Shown here: positions 7,264 through 15,610 of the stretch, piece by piece
Position numbering within the stretch: the first letter of the stretch is position 1
How the letters are laid out: each line of letters starts with the position of its first letter
Origin: Clostridia bacterium
GTDB taxonomy: Bacteria; Bacillota; Clostridia; Oscillospirales; Acutalibacteraceae
Assembly (NCBI GenBank): GCA_900755995.1
Contig: CAAEIM010000136.1
Span: 1-29,645, forward strand
DNA length: 29,645 bases
Direction: 5' to 3'
Translations under genes and position numbers: made by a program
The notes under the pieces: model-generated
What the model was told of the DNA's origin: nothing
Database searches by the model: none
What the model saw: the letters and a program-made list of their open reading frames with translations, nothing else

Positions 7264-8541
7264 ATGGCATTAAAGGAAAGTAAAAAACTTGAGCAGGCTA
7301 ATTCATATGAGTTAGTTGTCACAGTTGACGAAGAAACATTTGAAAAGGCTCTTAACTCAGTTTACAAAAAGGAAGTTAAAAAGATTTCAATTCCCGGTTT
7401 CAGAAAGGGCAAAGCTCCACGCCACATTGTTGAGAAAATGTACGGCAAAGAAGTATTTTATGACGATGCTATGCAGGACTGCTATCCTGAGGCACTTTAC
7501 AATGCGGCAGAGGAAGCAGGCGTAAAGATTGTGGCTGTTGAGTCAATCGAGGTTACAGATGTTGAAAACGGCTTTACATTCAAAGCAAACATCGTTGTTG
7601 AGCCTGATATGGAAATTGACAACTACCGTGGCATTGAGGTTACAATGAAGTCAACTGAGGTTACAGATGAGCTTATTGATGAGGAAATCGACAAGGTTCG
7701 TGACCGCAACTCAAGAATGGTTACAGTTGAGGACAGACCTGTTCAGGACGGCGATATCGCTGTAATCGACTTTGAGGGCTTTGTTGACGGCGAAGCTTTT
7801 GATGGCGGAAAGGCAGAAAACTACAATCTCGCAATCGGTTCAGGCAACTTTATCCCCGGCTTTGAGGAGCAGATTATCGGTCACAACACTGAAGAAGAGT
7901 TTTCTATCAATGTTAAGTTCCCTGAGGAATATCAGGCTGAGGAGCTTGCAGGTAAGGACGCAGAGTTCAAAATTAAGCTCCACGAGATTAAAGCAAAAGA
8001 GCTTCCGGAGGTTGACGATGAATTTGTAAAGGATGTTTCTGAGAAAGAAACTGTTGCAGAATACAGAGAAGAGCTTAAAGAAACTGTTGCAAAGCGTCTT
8101 GTTGACGAGGCTGAAAAGGATAAGGATACTCAGATTGCTGAAAAGCTTATTGAGCTTCTTGAGGGCGAAATCCCACAGGCTATGTATGACAATCAGGTAA
8201 ACGAAATGGTAAGAGATTTTGAAATGAAAATCCGTTCACAGGGAATTGATATGAATACATATCTCCAGTATATGGGCATTGATTTACCCGGTCTTAAAAA
8301 GATGTACGCTGAAGAGGCTAAAAAGCGTGTTCAGTTAAGACTTGCTCTTGAAACAATTTCAAAGAAAGAAAACATTGAATTAACGGACGCTGACCTTGAA
8401 GAGGCTTACAACAAGATGGCTGAGGCTTACAAGGTAGATGTTGAAACAGTTAAAAATGCTGTTCCTGCTGAAACTCTCGCTATCGACGTTAAGGCTGAAA
8501 AGGCACTTAACATCGTTAAGGACAACGCTGTTATAAAATAA
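7264..8541 (+). CDS. tig: Trigger factor
   Basis: A ribosome-bound chaperone and peptidyl-prolyl isomerase that meets nascent chains at the exit tunnel. The N-terminal ribosome-binding domain carries the signature GFRKGKAPRHIVEKMYG (45-61). An FKBP-like isomerase domain follows (about 155-245, with GDIAVIDFEGFVDG and IPGFEEQIIGH), then the helical C-terminal substrate-cradling domain. At 425 residues it is full length. GGAGG before the ATG gives a clear start. It heads the tig-clpP-clpX-lon gene order common in Firmicutes, coupling nascent-chain folding with ATP-dependent proteolysis. Confidence 0.97.
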   Translation: MALKESKKLEQANSYELVVTVDEETFEKALNSVYKKEVKKISIPGFRKGKAPRHIVEKMYGKEVFYDDAMQDCYPEALYNAAEEAGVKIVAVESIEVTDVENGFTFKANIVVEPDMEIDNYRGIEVTMKSTEVTDELIDEEIDKVRDRNSRMVTVEDRPVQDGDIAVIDFEGFVDGEAFDGGKAENYNLAIGSGNFIPGFEEQIIGHNTEEEFSINVKFPEEYQAEELAGKDAEFKIKLHEIKAKELPEVDDEFVKDVSEKETVAEYREELKETVAKRLVDEAEKDKDTQIAEKLIELLEGEIPQAMYDNQVNEMVRDFEMKIRSQGIDMNTYLQYMGIDLPGLKKMYAEEAKKRVQLRLALETISKKENIELTDADLEEAYNKMAEAYKVDVETVKNAVPAETLAIDVKAEKALNIVKDNAVIK

Positions 8542-8600
8542 TTGAATAATTAACCATATTTTGTTAATTACTATCTATTATAATGAAAGGTTTTGATTAA

Positions 8601-9182
8601 ATGGCATTAGTACCATATGTGCTCGAACAGACCAGCCGTGGCGAACGCTCCTACGACATCTATTCAAGGCTTCTTAACGACAGAATTGTTATGCTCACAG
8701 AAGAAGTAAACAGCGCAAGTGCAAGTGTAGTTGTCGCTCAGCTTCTCTACCTTGAAAGTCAGGATCCTACTAAGGATATTTCCCTTTATATCAACAGCCC
8801 CGGCGGCAGCGTTACAGATGGATTTGCAATATTTGATACAATGAATTACATTAAATGTGATGTTTCTACTATCTGTATGGGTATGGCTGCAAGTATGGGA
8901 GCTTTCCTCCTTGCCGCAGGTGCTAAAGGTAAACGCCTCGCTTTGCCTAACAGTGATATTATGATTCATCAGCCGTCAGGCGGTGCTCAGGGTCAGGCAA
9001 CTGATATGGAAATTCATACAAGACATATTCTTGATATGAAAAAGCGTCTTAATCAAATTCTTGCTGACAATACCGGACAGCCGATTGATGTGATTGCAAG
9101 AGATACTAACAGAGATAACTTTATGACTGCTCAGCAGGCTCTTGAATACGGTCTTATCGACAAGGTTATTGAAAAAAGATAA
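8601..9182 (+). CDS. clpP: ATP-dependent Clp protease proteolytic subunit
   Basis: The serine protease subunit that forms the tetradecameric degradation chamber and works with Clp ATPases such as the adjacent ClpX. The catalytic triad is visible as S98 in GMAASMG, H123 in MIHQP and D172 in RDNFM. The 193-residue length is standard, and the conserved YDIYSRLL and YINSPGGSV segments are present. The gene lies 59 bases after tig and 15 before clpX. A TATAAT at 8579-8584 is too close to the start codon and lacks a spaced -35, so I assume co-transcription with tig. Confidence 0.97.
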   Translation: MALVPYVLEQTSRGERSYDIYSRLLNDRIVMLTEEVNSASASVVVAQLLYLESQDPTKDISLYINSPGGSVTDGFAIFDTMNYIKCDVSTICMGMAASMGAFLLAAGAKGKRLALPNSDIMIHQPSGGAQGQATDMEIHTRHILDMKKRLNQILADNTGQPIDVIARDTNRDNFMTAQQALEYGLIDKVIEKR

Positions 9183-9197
9183 GGTGAGGAATTCTTA

Positions 9198-10532
9198 ATG
9201 GCAAACAAAACTACCGAAAAAGAAATATACTGCTCTTTTTGCGGAAAACCGCAGGAATTAGTTGGCCGTCTTATTGCAGGCAACGGTGTATATATTTGCG
9301 ATCAGTGCGTTGATTTGTGTATGAATATTCTTGAACAAACCGACGAGCTGGAAGCAGATTCGGATTATGCCGAGGCGGAGCTTGCAAAAAAAGATGCCGC
9401 CGCAACAATTCCAACGCTTCTTAAACCAAAGGAAATCAAGGAAATCCTTGATGAATATGTAATTGGTCAGGATGCCGCAAAGGTAACGCTCAGTGTTGCA
9501 GTTTATAACCACTACAAGCGAGTGTTTTCAAACGAAACTGATGTTGATTTTTCAAAAAGCAATGTTCTTTTGCTCGGGCCGACAGGCGTAGGTAAAACTC
9601 TGCTTGCTCAAACCCTTGCAAAGGCTCTTGATGTACCGTTTGCCATTGCAGACGCCACCACACTGACCGAAGCCGGATATGTAGGCGAGGATGTTGAAAA
9701 CATCCTGCTTAAGCTTATTCAGGCTGCCGATTATGACATTGAAAAGGCAGAGCGTGGAATTATCTATATTGATGAAATAGATAAGATTGCCCGCAAGTCA
9801 GAGAATCCTTCGATTACCCGTGATGTAAGCGGTGAGGGTGTTCAGCAGGCTTTGCTTAAAATAATTGAGGGCACTGTTTCCAATGTACCGCCTCAGGGCG
9901 GCAGAAAACACCCTCAGCAGGAATTTTTACAGATAAACACAAAGAACATTCTGTTTATCTGCGGCGGTGCTTTTGACGGTCTTGAAAAAATCGTCACAAA
10001 ACGCAAGGGTTCGTCTGTTATTGGCTTTGAATCCTTTATTCAGGATAAAAAAGAGCTTGACGAAACCTATTGGATGAAAGATGTTACAGCTCACGACATT
10101 GTTAAGTACGGAATAATTCCTGAGCTTATAGGCAGACTTCCTGTTATTACGGCTCTTAGCGGTCTTGATACCGAGGCTCTTGTCAAAATTCTTACAGTAC
10201 CCAAAAACTCCATTGTTCAGCAGTATAAAAAGCTTTTTGAGCTTGACAATGTTGAGCTTGTTTTTGAGGACAGTGCTCTTGAGGCTGTAGCCAAGAAAGC
10301 TCAGGAGCAGAGAACTGGTGCAAGAGGATTACGTGGAATTATGGAGGAGATTCTTACAAACCTTATGTTTGAAATTCCGTCCGATCCGACCATTGAAAAG
10401 GTAATCATAACTGAAAAGGTGGTTACTGACGGCAGCGAACCTGAGCTTATTAAGAATGAGGATAAGGCTGCAGCGTCAATAAACTTAAAAAAAGATGCAA
10501 AGAAGCGTCAAAAACGAAGCACAGCTTCTTAA
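9198..10532 (+). CDS. clpX: ATP-dependent Clp protease ATP-binding subunit ClpX
   Basis: The AAA+ unfoldase that recognises substrates and feeds them to ClpP. In order: an N-terminal zinc-binding domain with C12, C15, C34 and C37; Walker A GPTGVGKT (127-134); pore loop GYVG (160-163); Walker B DEID (192-195); the ClpP-docking IGF loop (275-277); and sensor 2 in TGARGLRG. At 444 residues it is slightly longer than usual because of a charged, basic C-terminal tail (KKDAKKRQKR). GGTGAGG lies eight bases before the ATG. It is separated from lon by a strong intrinsic terminator. Confidence 0.97.
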   Translation: MANKTTEKEIYCSFCGKPQELVGRLIAGNGVYICDQCVDLCMNILEQTDELEADSDYAEAELAKKDAAATIPTLLKPKEIKEILDEYVIGQDAAKVTLSVAVYNHYKRVFSNETDVDFSKSNVLLLGPTGVGKTLLAQTLAKALDVPFAIADATTLTEAGYVGEDVENILLKLIQAADYDIEKAERGIIYIDEIDKIARKSENPSITRDVSGEGVQQALLKIIEGTVSNVPPQGGRKHPQQEFLQINTKNILFICGGAFDGLEKIVTKRKGSSVIGFESFIQDKKELDETYWMKDVTAHDIVKYGIIPELIGRLPVITALSGLDTEALVKILTVPKNSIVQQYKKLFELDNVELVFEDSALEAVAKKAQEQRTGARGLRGIMEEILTNLMFEIPSDPTIEKVIITEKVVTDGSEPELIKNEDKAAASINLKKDAKKRQKRSTAS

Positions 10533-10550
10533 AGTATTGTATAAATAATT

Positions 10551-10584
10551 AAAGCTGTATTGCATAGTACAATACAGCTTTTTT
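10551..10584 (+). terminator. Intrinsic terminator between clpX and lon
   Basis: An 11-base-pair perfect stem (10552-10562 with 10570-10580, AAGCTGTATTG and its complement) with a seven-base loop is followed by TTTT to 10584. It lies 34 bases upstream of the lon start, with no promoter visible downstream of it. Confidence 0.85.
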
Positions 10585-10617
10585 GATTAAAAAATAATGG
10601 TGATAGGAGGATAGAAG

Positions 10618-13020
10618 ATGGATGAGATAAATAATGATTTTATGCTTTTGCCTGTTCTGCCACTGAGAGGTCTTGTTGTATTTCCAAAATCATTGATTCA
10701 TTTTGATGTTGGACGCAAAAGGAGTATCAGCGCAATAGACGCTGCAATGAAAAAAGAACAGCTTATTTTCCTTGTAACGCAAAAAGATCCCTCTGAAAAT
10801 GAACCTGATATTACAAAATGCTATTCTACAGGTGTGGTTTCAAAGATTGTGCAGATTATCAAACAGCCTGATAACACTACACGAGTTGTCATTGAGGGTA
10901 AGTTCAGAGCAGAAGTTGTTACTCCTATTTTTAACGAGAAATGCCTTATGGCTGAGGTTCAGCCTTTCCCTGAAAAGAAAATTAAGCACACATCAGAGCA
11001 GTTTGGTCTAATGAGAGCTGTAAGAAGCGAGTTTGGAAACTACGTCAAGATTGCTCCGAGAATTCCAAATGATATTGTATTTAAGGTCGCCGCCTGCAAA
11101 ACCTGCGGCGAGCTTGCCGACTACATTGCTGACAATATAGTCCTTGACTATCAGGCTAAACAGACTGTTCTTGAAGAGCTTGATCAGACCGAGCGACTTG
11201 AAATGCTTTTTGATATTCTTATAAATGAAACCCATTTGCTTTCTATTGAAAAAAGCATTATTGAAAAGGCAAGAGATAGAATCGAAGAAAATCAGCGTGA
11301 ATACTTCCTCAGAGAGCAGAAAAAGATTATTGAAGAAGAGCTCGGCGAAGACGATAATCCTTCGGCAGAGGCAGAATCGTATGCGGAAAGGATTTACGAT
11401 TTAGAGCTTTGCGAAACATCCGAAAACGTACTTATTAAGGAATGTAAAAAGCTCTTGCGTATGCCATACGGAAGTCAGGAGGCTTCTGTAATCAGAACAT
11501 ATCTTGATACAGTGCTTGACCTCCCCTGGAATACCGCAACAAAGGATAAAATTTCTATTCCCAAGCTTAGAAAAGAGCTTGATAAGTCGCATTTCGGACT
11601 TACAAAAATTAAGGAAAGAATTATTGAGCAGCTCGCTGTTACTAAGCTGAGAGGCTCACAGGACGGGCAGATAATCTGCTTTGCAGGCCCTCCGGGTGTG
11701 GGCAAAACCTCCATTGCACAGTCTATTGCCAAGGCGATAGGCAGAAAAAGTCAGAGAATTGCACTGGGCGGTGTGCGTGACGAGGCTGAAATACGAGGCC
11801 ACAGGAGAACCTATATCGGTTCAATTCCGGGCAGAATTATGACAGCAATTCAGAATGCAGGCTCTAACAATCCTGTACTTATTCTTGATGAAATTGATAA
11901 GCTTGCAAGCGACTACAAAGGCGACCCGACATCGGCACTCCTTGAGGTGCTCGACTCTGAGCAGAATAATAAATTCTGCGACCATTACATTGACATTCCG
12001 TTTGATTTGTCAAATGTAATGTTCATCACCACTGCAAATGATGTTTCGCAAATTCCTGCGCCACTGCGTGACAGAATGGAAATAATCGAGCTTGACAGCT
12101 ATACAAGAGAAGAAAAGTTTAATATAGCAAAAAAGCACCTTGTTCCAAAGCAGCTTGAAAAATGCGGATTCACTTCAAAAGAAGTTAAATTTACTCAGTC
12201 TGCACTGTATTTTCTGATTGATTTTTATACCAGAGAGGCAGGTGTGCGTACTCTTGAAAGATTAATCGGAAATATACTGAGAAAATGTGCGGTTATTTCG
12301 CTCGAGCAAGAGCAGGAAACCTTTAAGATTACCGATAAGGAAGTTCTTGAAATGCTCGGTCATAAAAAGTTCACTACAGACACAATTCCTTCAAAAGACG
12401 AAATCGGTGTGGTAAACGGACTTGCGTGGACAAGCGTGGGCGGCGAGCTGCTTCCGATTGAGGTTGCAGTTATGGAGGGTACAGGCAAGCTTGAGCTTAC
12501 CGGCTCTCTGGGTGACGTTATGCAGGAGTCTGCTAAGGCGGCTGTAACCTGTATCAGAAGTCACGCTGATTCGCTCAAAATCAATGCTGAGTTTTACAAG
12601 AATAAGGATATTCATATTCACGCTCCCGAGGGCGCTGTTCCAAAGGACGGCCCGTCAGCCGGCATTACTATGGCAACCGCTATATATTCTGCTTTGTCAG
12701 GAAAGCCTGTCAGACGTGATGTAGCAATGACAGGTGAAATTACCCTGCGAGGAAATGTTATGGCTATAGGCGGCTTAAAAGAGAAAACTATGGCGGCGTA
12801 TAAATCGGGAATAAAAACAGTTATTATTCCAAAGGAAAACGAACCCGATTTGCAGGATATTGATCCTGTTGTAAAAGAAAAGCTGATCTTTGTGCCTGTT
12901 ACAAGCTTTTCTCAGGTTGTTACGAGTGCAATTATTGATGTACCCGTGATTTCCGAAAAACAATGGAACGCTGTTTTGTCCGATACAGTTGCAGAAGAAC
13001 CAAAGAGCATCAGACAATAG
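10618..13020 (+). CDS. lon: ATP-dependent protease Lon (LonA type)
   Basis: A soluble hexameric AAA+ protease that degrades misfolded and regulatory proteins. The 800-residue LonA architecture is complete: N-terminal substrate-binding domain (about 10-205, beginning LPVLPLRGLVVFP), a coiled-coil segment, Walker A GPPGVGKT (357-364), Walker B DEID (424-427), and the C-terminal Ser-Lys protease domain with S680 in PKDGPSAG and K723 in GGLKEK. Absence of membrane segments separates it from LonB-type membrane proteases. AGGAGG precedes the ATG. A terminator sits between clpX and lon, so its expression is probably set by readthrough or an unseen promoter. The engB gene follows after 11 bases. Confidence 0.97.
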   Translation: MDEINNDFMLLPVLPLRGLVVFPKSLIHFDVGRKRSISAIDAAMKKEQLIFLVTQKDPSENEPDITKCYSTGVVSKIVQIIKQPDNTTRVVIEGKFRAEVVTPIFNEKCLMAEVQPFPEKKIKHTSEQFGLMRAVRSEFGNYVKIAPRIPNDIVFKVAACKTCGELADYIADNIVLDYQAKQTVLEELDQTERLEMLFDILINETHLLSIEKSIIEKARDRIEENQREYFLREQKKIIEEELGEDDNPSAEAESYAERIYDLELCETSENVLIKECKKLLRMPYGSQEASVIRTYLDTVLDLPWNTATKDKISIPKLRKELDKSHFGLTKIKERIIEQLAVTKLRGSQDGQIICFAGPPGVGKTSIAQSIAKAIGRKSQRIALGGVRDEAEIRGHRRTYIGSIPGRIMTAIQNAGSNNPVLILDEIDKLASDYKGDPTSALLEVLDSEQNNKFCDHYIDIPFDLSNVMFITTANDVSQIPAPLRDRMEIIELDSYTREEKFNIAKKHLVPKQLEKCGFTSKEVKFTQSALYFLIDFYTREAGVRTLERLIGNILRKCAVISLEQEQETFKITDKEVLEMLGHKKFTTDTIPSKDEIGVVNGLAWTSVGGELLPIEVAVMEGTGKLELTGSLGDVMQESAKAAVTCIRSHADSLKINAEFYKNKDIHIHAPEGAVPKDGPSAGITMATAIYSALSGKPVRRDVAMTGEITLRGNVMAIGGLKEKTMAAYKSGIKTVIIPKENEPDLQDIDPVVKEKLIFVPVTSFSQVVTSAIIDVPVISEKQWNAVLSDTVAEEPKSIRQ

Positions 13021-13031
13021 GAGATAGGTAA

Positions 13032-13622
13032 ATGAATTTTAACGAAGTACAATTTGAATTTGCCGCAGGCACTAAGGAGCAGCTCCCAAAGTCTGATATG
13101 CCTGAAATTGTTTTTTCGGGACACTCTAATGTGGGAAAATCCTCGCTTATAAATAAGCTGGTGCAGAGAAAGGCTCTTGCAAGAGTCAGCGCTCAGCCGG
13201 GCAAAACCGCAACTATTAATTTTTATAAGCTGAGAGAGTTTCGTATGGTTGACCTGCCGGGATACGGATATGCCAAGGTTTCCAAAAACGAAAAAAAGCG
13301 TTGGGCTGAACTTGTAGAGGGATACTTTGCGCAGCCGAGAAATATAAAGCTTATAATCCAGATTCTTGATATGCGTCATCCTCCCACGGACGACGACCTT
13401 GAAATGGTTGACTTTCTGTATAGGAGCGAATATCCGTTTGCTGTAGTGCTTACAAAGCGTGATAAGCTCAACAAAACGAACCAAAAGGCACAGCTTGAGT
13501 ATTATCAGGATATTTTCAGCACAATAGAAAATCTGCCGATGATTGAGTTTTCGGCGCAGAACGGATACGGTAAAGAGGAAATTCAATCTCTCATTGAAAA
13601 GTATATAACACAGACAAAGTAA
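13032..13622 (+). CDS. engB: Ribosome biogenesis GTP-binding protein EngB/YsxC
   Basis: An essential-type small GTPase of the YihA/YsxC family required for 50S subunit assembly. The 196 residues carry G1 GHSNVGKSS (30-38), the switch I region PGKTATINFY, G3 DLPGYGYAKV (74-83) and G4 TKRD (141-144), closing with the SAQNGYG segment at the G5 position. Length is typical. The ATG has GGAG overlapping the lon stop codon, and the 11-base gap implies co-transcription. The lon-engB pairing is conserved in Firmicutes. It is the second ribosome-assembly GTPase in this window, after rbgA. Confidence 0.95.
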   Translation: MNFNEVQFEFAAGTKEQLPKSDMPEIVFSGHSNVGKSSLINKLVQRKALARVSAQPGKTATINFYKLREFRMVDLPGYGYAKVSKNEKKRWAELVEGYFAQPRNIKLIIQILDMRHPPTDDDLEMVDFLYRSEYPFAVVLTKRDKLNKTNQKAQLEYYQDIFSTIENLPMIEFSAQNGYGKEEIQSLIEKYITQTK

Positions 13623-13648
13623 TCTGGGATTTTAGGAGGTATGAGAAA

Positions 13649-14947
13649 ATGTTTGTAAATGACTGCTTAAATATAAATGAAAATGGACATCTTACCATTG
13701 GCGGCTGCGACACGGTTGAGCTTGCAAAGAAGTACGGCACACCGCTGTATGTTCTTGACGAAAATACTATCAGAACAACCTGCCGCTCGTACGTTGAGTC
13801 ATTTAAGAAATTTTATAACGGCAACGGTATGCCGCTTTATGCAAGCAAGGCTCTTAGCTGTAAGGAACTTTGCAGAATTGCAAATGAGGAGCACCTTGGA
13901 CTCGATGTAGTGTCGGGCGGCGAAATTTACACTGCCTTGCAGGCGGGATTTCCAATGGAAAAAACTCACTTCCACGGCAACAACAAGACCGCCTCGGAGA
14001 TTGAATTCGCACTTAATGCGGGTGTTGGCGTTTTTGTAGTCGATAACCTTTATGAGCTGGAGCTTTTAAACGAAATTGCTGGCAAGCTCGGCAAAACAGC
14101 AAAGATTTCTTTCAGAATCAAGCCGGGCGTGGACGCTCATACACATAATTTTATAAGAACAGGTCAGATTGACTCTAAGTTTGGTTTTGCTCTTGAAACC
14201 GGCGAAGCCTTTGAGGCTGTAAAAAAGGCTCTTACATACGAAAATGTAAACCTTACTGAGCTTCACTGTCATATCGGTTCACAGATTTTTGATATTGATC
14301 CGTTTGTTACTGCCGCAGAAATTATGATGGATTTTATCGGCAAAATCAGGGACGAGCTCAATGTAACAATCAGTGAGCTGAATCTCGGCGGCGGATTTGG
14401 CATTATGTATGTAAACAGTGACGAGCCTGTGCCTTACGCAAATTACATGGAAAAGGTTTCTGCCGCTGTTAAGGCAAAGGCAGAGGAGCACAATGTACCC
14501 GTTCCTTATATTTTCATTGAGCCGGGTCGTTCCATTGTCGGCGAGGCAGGAATCACCCTTTATACAGTGGGCGGAATTAAGGAAATACCCGACATCAGAA
14601 CCTATGTTTCTGTTGACGGAGGTATGACAGATAATATCAGATATGCTCTTTATCAGTCTGATTATACAGTGGTAAATGCCAGTCACGCTGACAAGGAAGC
14701 AACTCAGACAATTACAGTTGCAGGCAAATGCTGCGAGAGCGGCGACCTTGTTCAGGAGCACACTCAGGTTGCGCCAGTTACAGTTGGCGATACACTGGCA
14801 GTTCTTTCTACAGGTGCGTACAACTATTCAATGGCTTCTAATTACAATAGGATTCCCCGTCCTGCTATAGTTATGGTAAACAACGGCGAATCAAGAGTAA
14901 TTGTTAAACGTGAAAGCTATGAGGATATAGTGAAAAACGATATATAA
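13649..14947 (+). CDS. lysA: Diaminopimelate decarboxylase
   Basis: A PLP-dependent fold-type III enzyme that decarboxylates meso-diaminopimelate to lysine, the final step of the pathway. The PLP lysine is K67 in YASKALSC; the HCHIGSQ segment (206-212), the glycine-rich GGGFGI (247-252), EPGRSIVGEAG (291-301) and the active-site cysteine region CCESGD (361-366) all match the family. The length of 432 is normal. AGGAGGT lies just before the ATG. It sits 26 bases after engB with no terminator between them, so it may share the lon-engB transcript. A strong terminator follows. Confidence 0.96.
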   Translation: MFVNDCLNINENGHLTIGGCDTVELAKKYGTPLYVLDENTIRTTCRSYVESFKKFYNGNGMPLYASKALSCKELCRIANEEHLGLDVVSGGEIYTALQAGFPMEKTHFHGNNKTASEIEFALNAGVGVFVVDNLYELELLNEIAGKLGKTAKISFRIKPGVDAHTHNFIRTGQIDSKFGFALETGEAFEAVKKALTYENVNLTELHCHIGSQIFDIDPFVTAAEIMMDFIGKIRDELNVTISELNLGGGFGIMYVNSDEPVPYANYMEKVSAAVKAKAEEHNVPVPYIFIEPGRSIVGEAGITLYTVGGIKEIPDIRTYVSVDGGMTDNIRYALYQSDYTVVNASHADKEATQTITVAGKCCESGDLVQEHTQVAPVTVGDTLAVLSTGAYNYSMASNYNRIPRPAIVMVNNGESRVIVKRESYEDIVKNDI

Positions 14948-14979
14948 TAATACATCAATTTTTTAGCAAACAAAATAGT

Positions 14980-15019
14980 AAAAAGCTCCGCTGGATATAG
15001 CAGTTCGGCGGAGCTTTTT
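14980..15019. terminator. Bidirectional terminator, lysA / XRE gene
   Basis: A 12-base-pair stem (14980-14991 with 15008-15019, core GCTCCGC/GCGGAGC) is flanked by A on the left and T on the right. It can therefore terminate both lysA and the convergent regulator gene. The stem can be partly extended inward by CTG/CAG pairing. Confidence 0.88.
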
Positions 15020-15047
15020 GTATGCCTGTAATTAATCAGGGGAGGAG

Positions 15048-15257
15048 TTATGTGTTGTATTTTTCAAGTCCGAGTATGTAATCGCTTGACACACGGTAAA
15101 TGTGACATAGAGCGATTAAATGCTTAATAGGCAATTCCCGTTCGCCCCTTTCGTATTTGCTGTACTGCTCCTGTCGGGTGTGGAGAAGAAAGGCAATCTG
15201 CGCCTGAGTGTAACCGTTTTTAATGCGCAGCTCCTTTAATTTTTTGGTATAGTCCAT
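15048..15257 (-). CDS. Small XRE-family HTH transcriptional regulator
   Basis: A 69-residue protein consisting almost only of a Cro/C1-type helix-turn-helix (about residues 5-60). The pattern is LKELRIKNGYTQAQIA, then the recognition region RQEQYSKYERGERELP, then LIALCHIYRVSSDYILGL. The frame is open upstream to 15320, but that stretch holds the promoter and encodes no family sequence. MDYTKKLKEL is the natural start, although its ribosome binding site (GAAAG) is weak. It is divergent from gdhA, and its promoter hexamers are identical to those of gdhA, so control of itself and gdhA is possible but inferred. Confidence 0.82.
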   Translation of the reverse strand: MDYTKKLKELRIKNGYTQAQIAFLLHTRQEQYSKYERGERELPIKHLIALCHIYRVSSDYILGLEKYNT

Positions 15258-15291
15258 AGTATCAACACTTTCTAGAAATATTACTATTTGT

Positions 15292-15320
15292 ATAATAACA
15301 TATCTTATGTGCATTTGCAA
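15292..15320 (-). promoter_or_regulatory. SigA-type promoter for the XRE regulator
   Basis: On the minus strand TTGCAA (15320-15315), a 17-base spacer and TATTAT (15297-15292) predict a start near 15285, about 28 bases before the ATG. Confidence 0.7.
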
Positions 15321-15506
15321 CTAAAATTATGTTGAAACAAATGTTAAAACTCAAAAACTGAATTATACAAAACGGTATTTTAATGTTGAAAACTTCATCC
15401 AAAGAAATTTAAGCTCAAAAAACTTTCACGATGTAGGTAATATATTTTGAAAATTGCCGAAATACTGGTAAGATTTTATCAATTTAATAAACTTTATTTA
15501 AAAAAC
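15321..15506. other. AT-rich divergent intergenic region
   Basis: Together with the flanking promoters this is a gene-free stretch of about 350 bases between the XRE regulator and gdhA. It is very AT-rich. ATGTTGAAA occurs near 15331 and again near 15383, and CTCAAAAA-type tracts recur near 15351 and 15414. A second candidate promoter for gdhA (TTGAAA near 15447, TAAGAT near 15469, 16-base spacer) is visible. I find no ORF or convincing RNA element. Confidence 0.5.
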
Positions 15507-15535
15507 TTGCAAAACGAATAAAAAAGTAGTATTAT
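15507..15535 (+). promoter_or_regulatory. SigA-type promoter for gdhA
   Basis: TTGCAA (15507-15512), a 17-base spacer and TATTAT (15530-15535) predict a start near 15542. The leader can fold into a hairpin with GCAGC (15546-15550) paired to GCTGC (15570-15574) and an inner TGAG/CTCA pair. Confidence 0.7.
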
Positions 15536-15610
15536 AAATATGTCAGCAGCATATATGAGTTTAGCTCAGGCTGCGATAAATTGTAAGAATTATTAAGGAG
15601 GAAGCATACA

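Noticed and set aside
8548..8569. Rex-like inverted repeat AATTAAC/GTTAATT between tig and clpP
   Set aside because: Half-sites point the wrong way and the eight-base spacing does not fit the Rex site; likely chance in AT-rich DNA.
8579..8584. TATAAT as a clpP promoter
   Set aside because: The upstream TTGTTA is only 12 bases away, and the predicted start would remove the ribosome binding site.
12912..13586. Long open frame of 224 codons on the minus strand
   Set aside because: It lies antisense to the end of lon and to engB, has no ribosome binding site or family features, and its plus-strand counterparts are certain genes.
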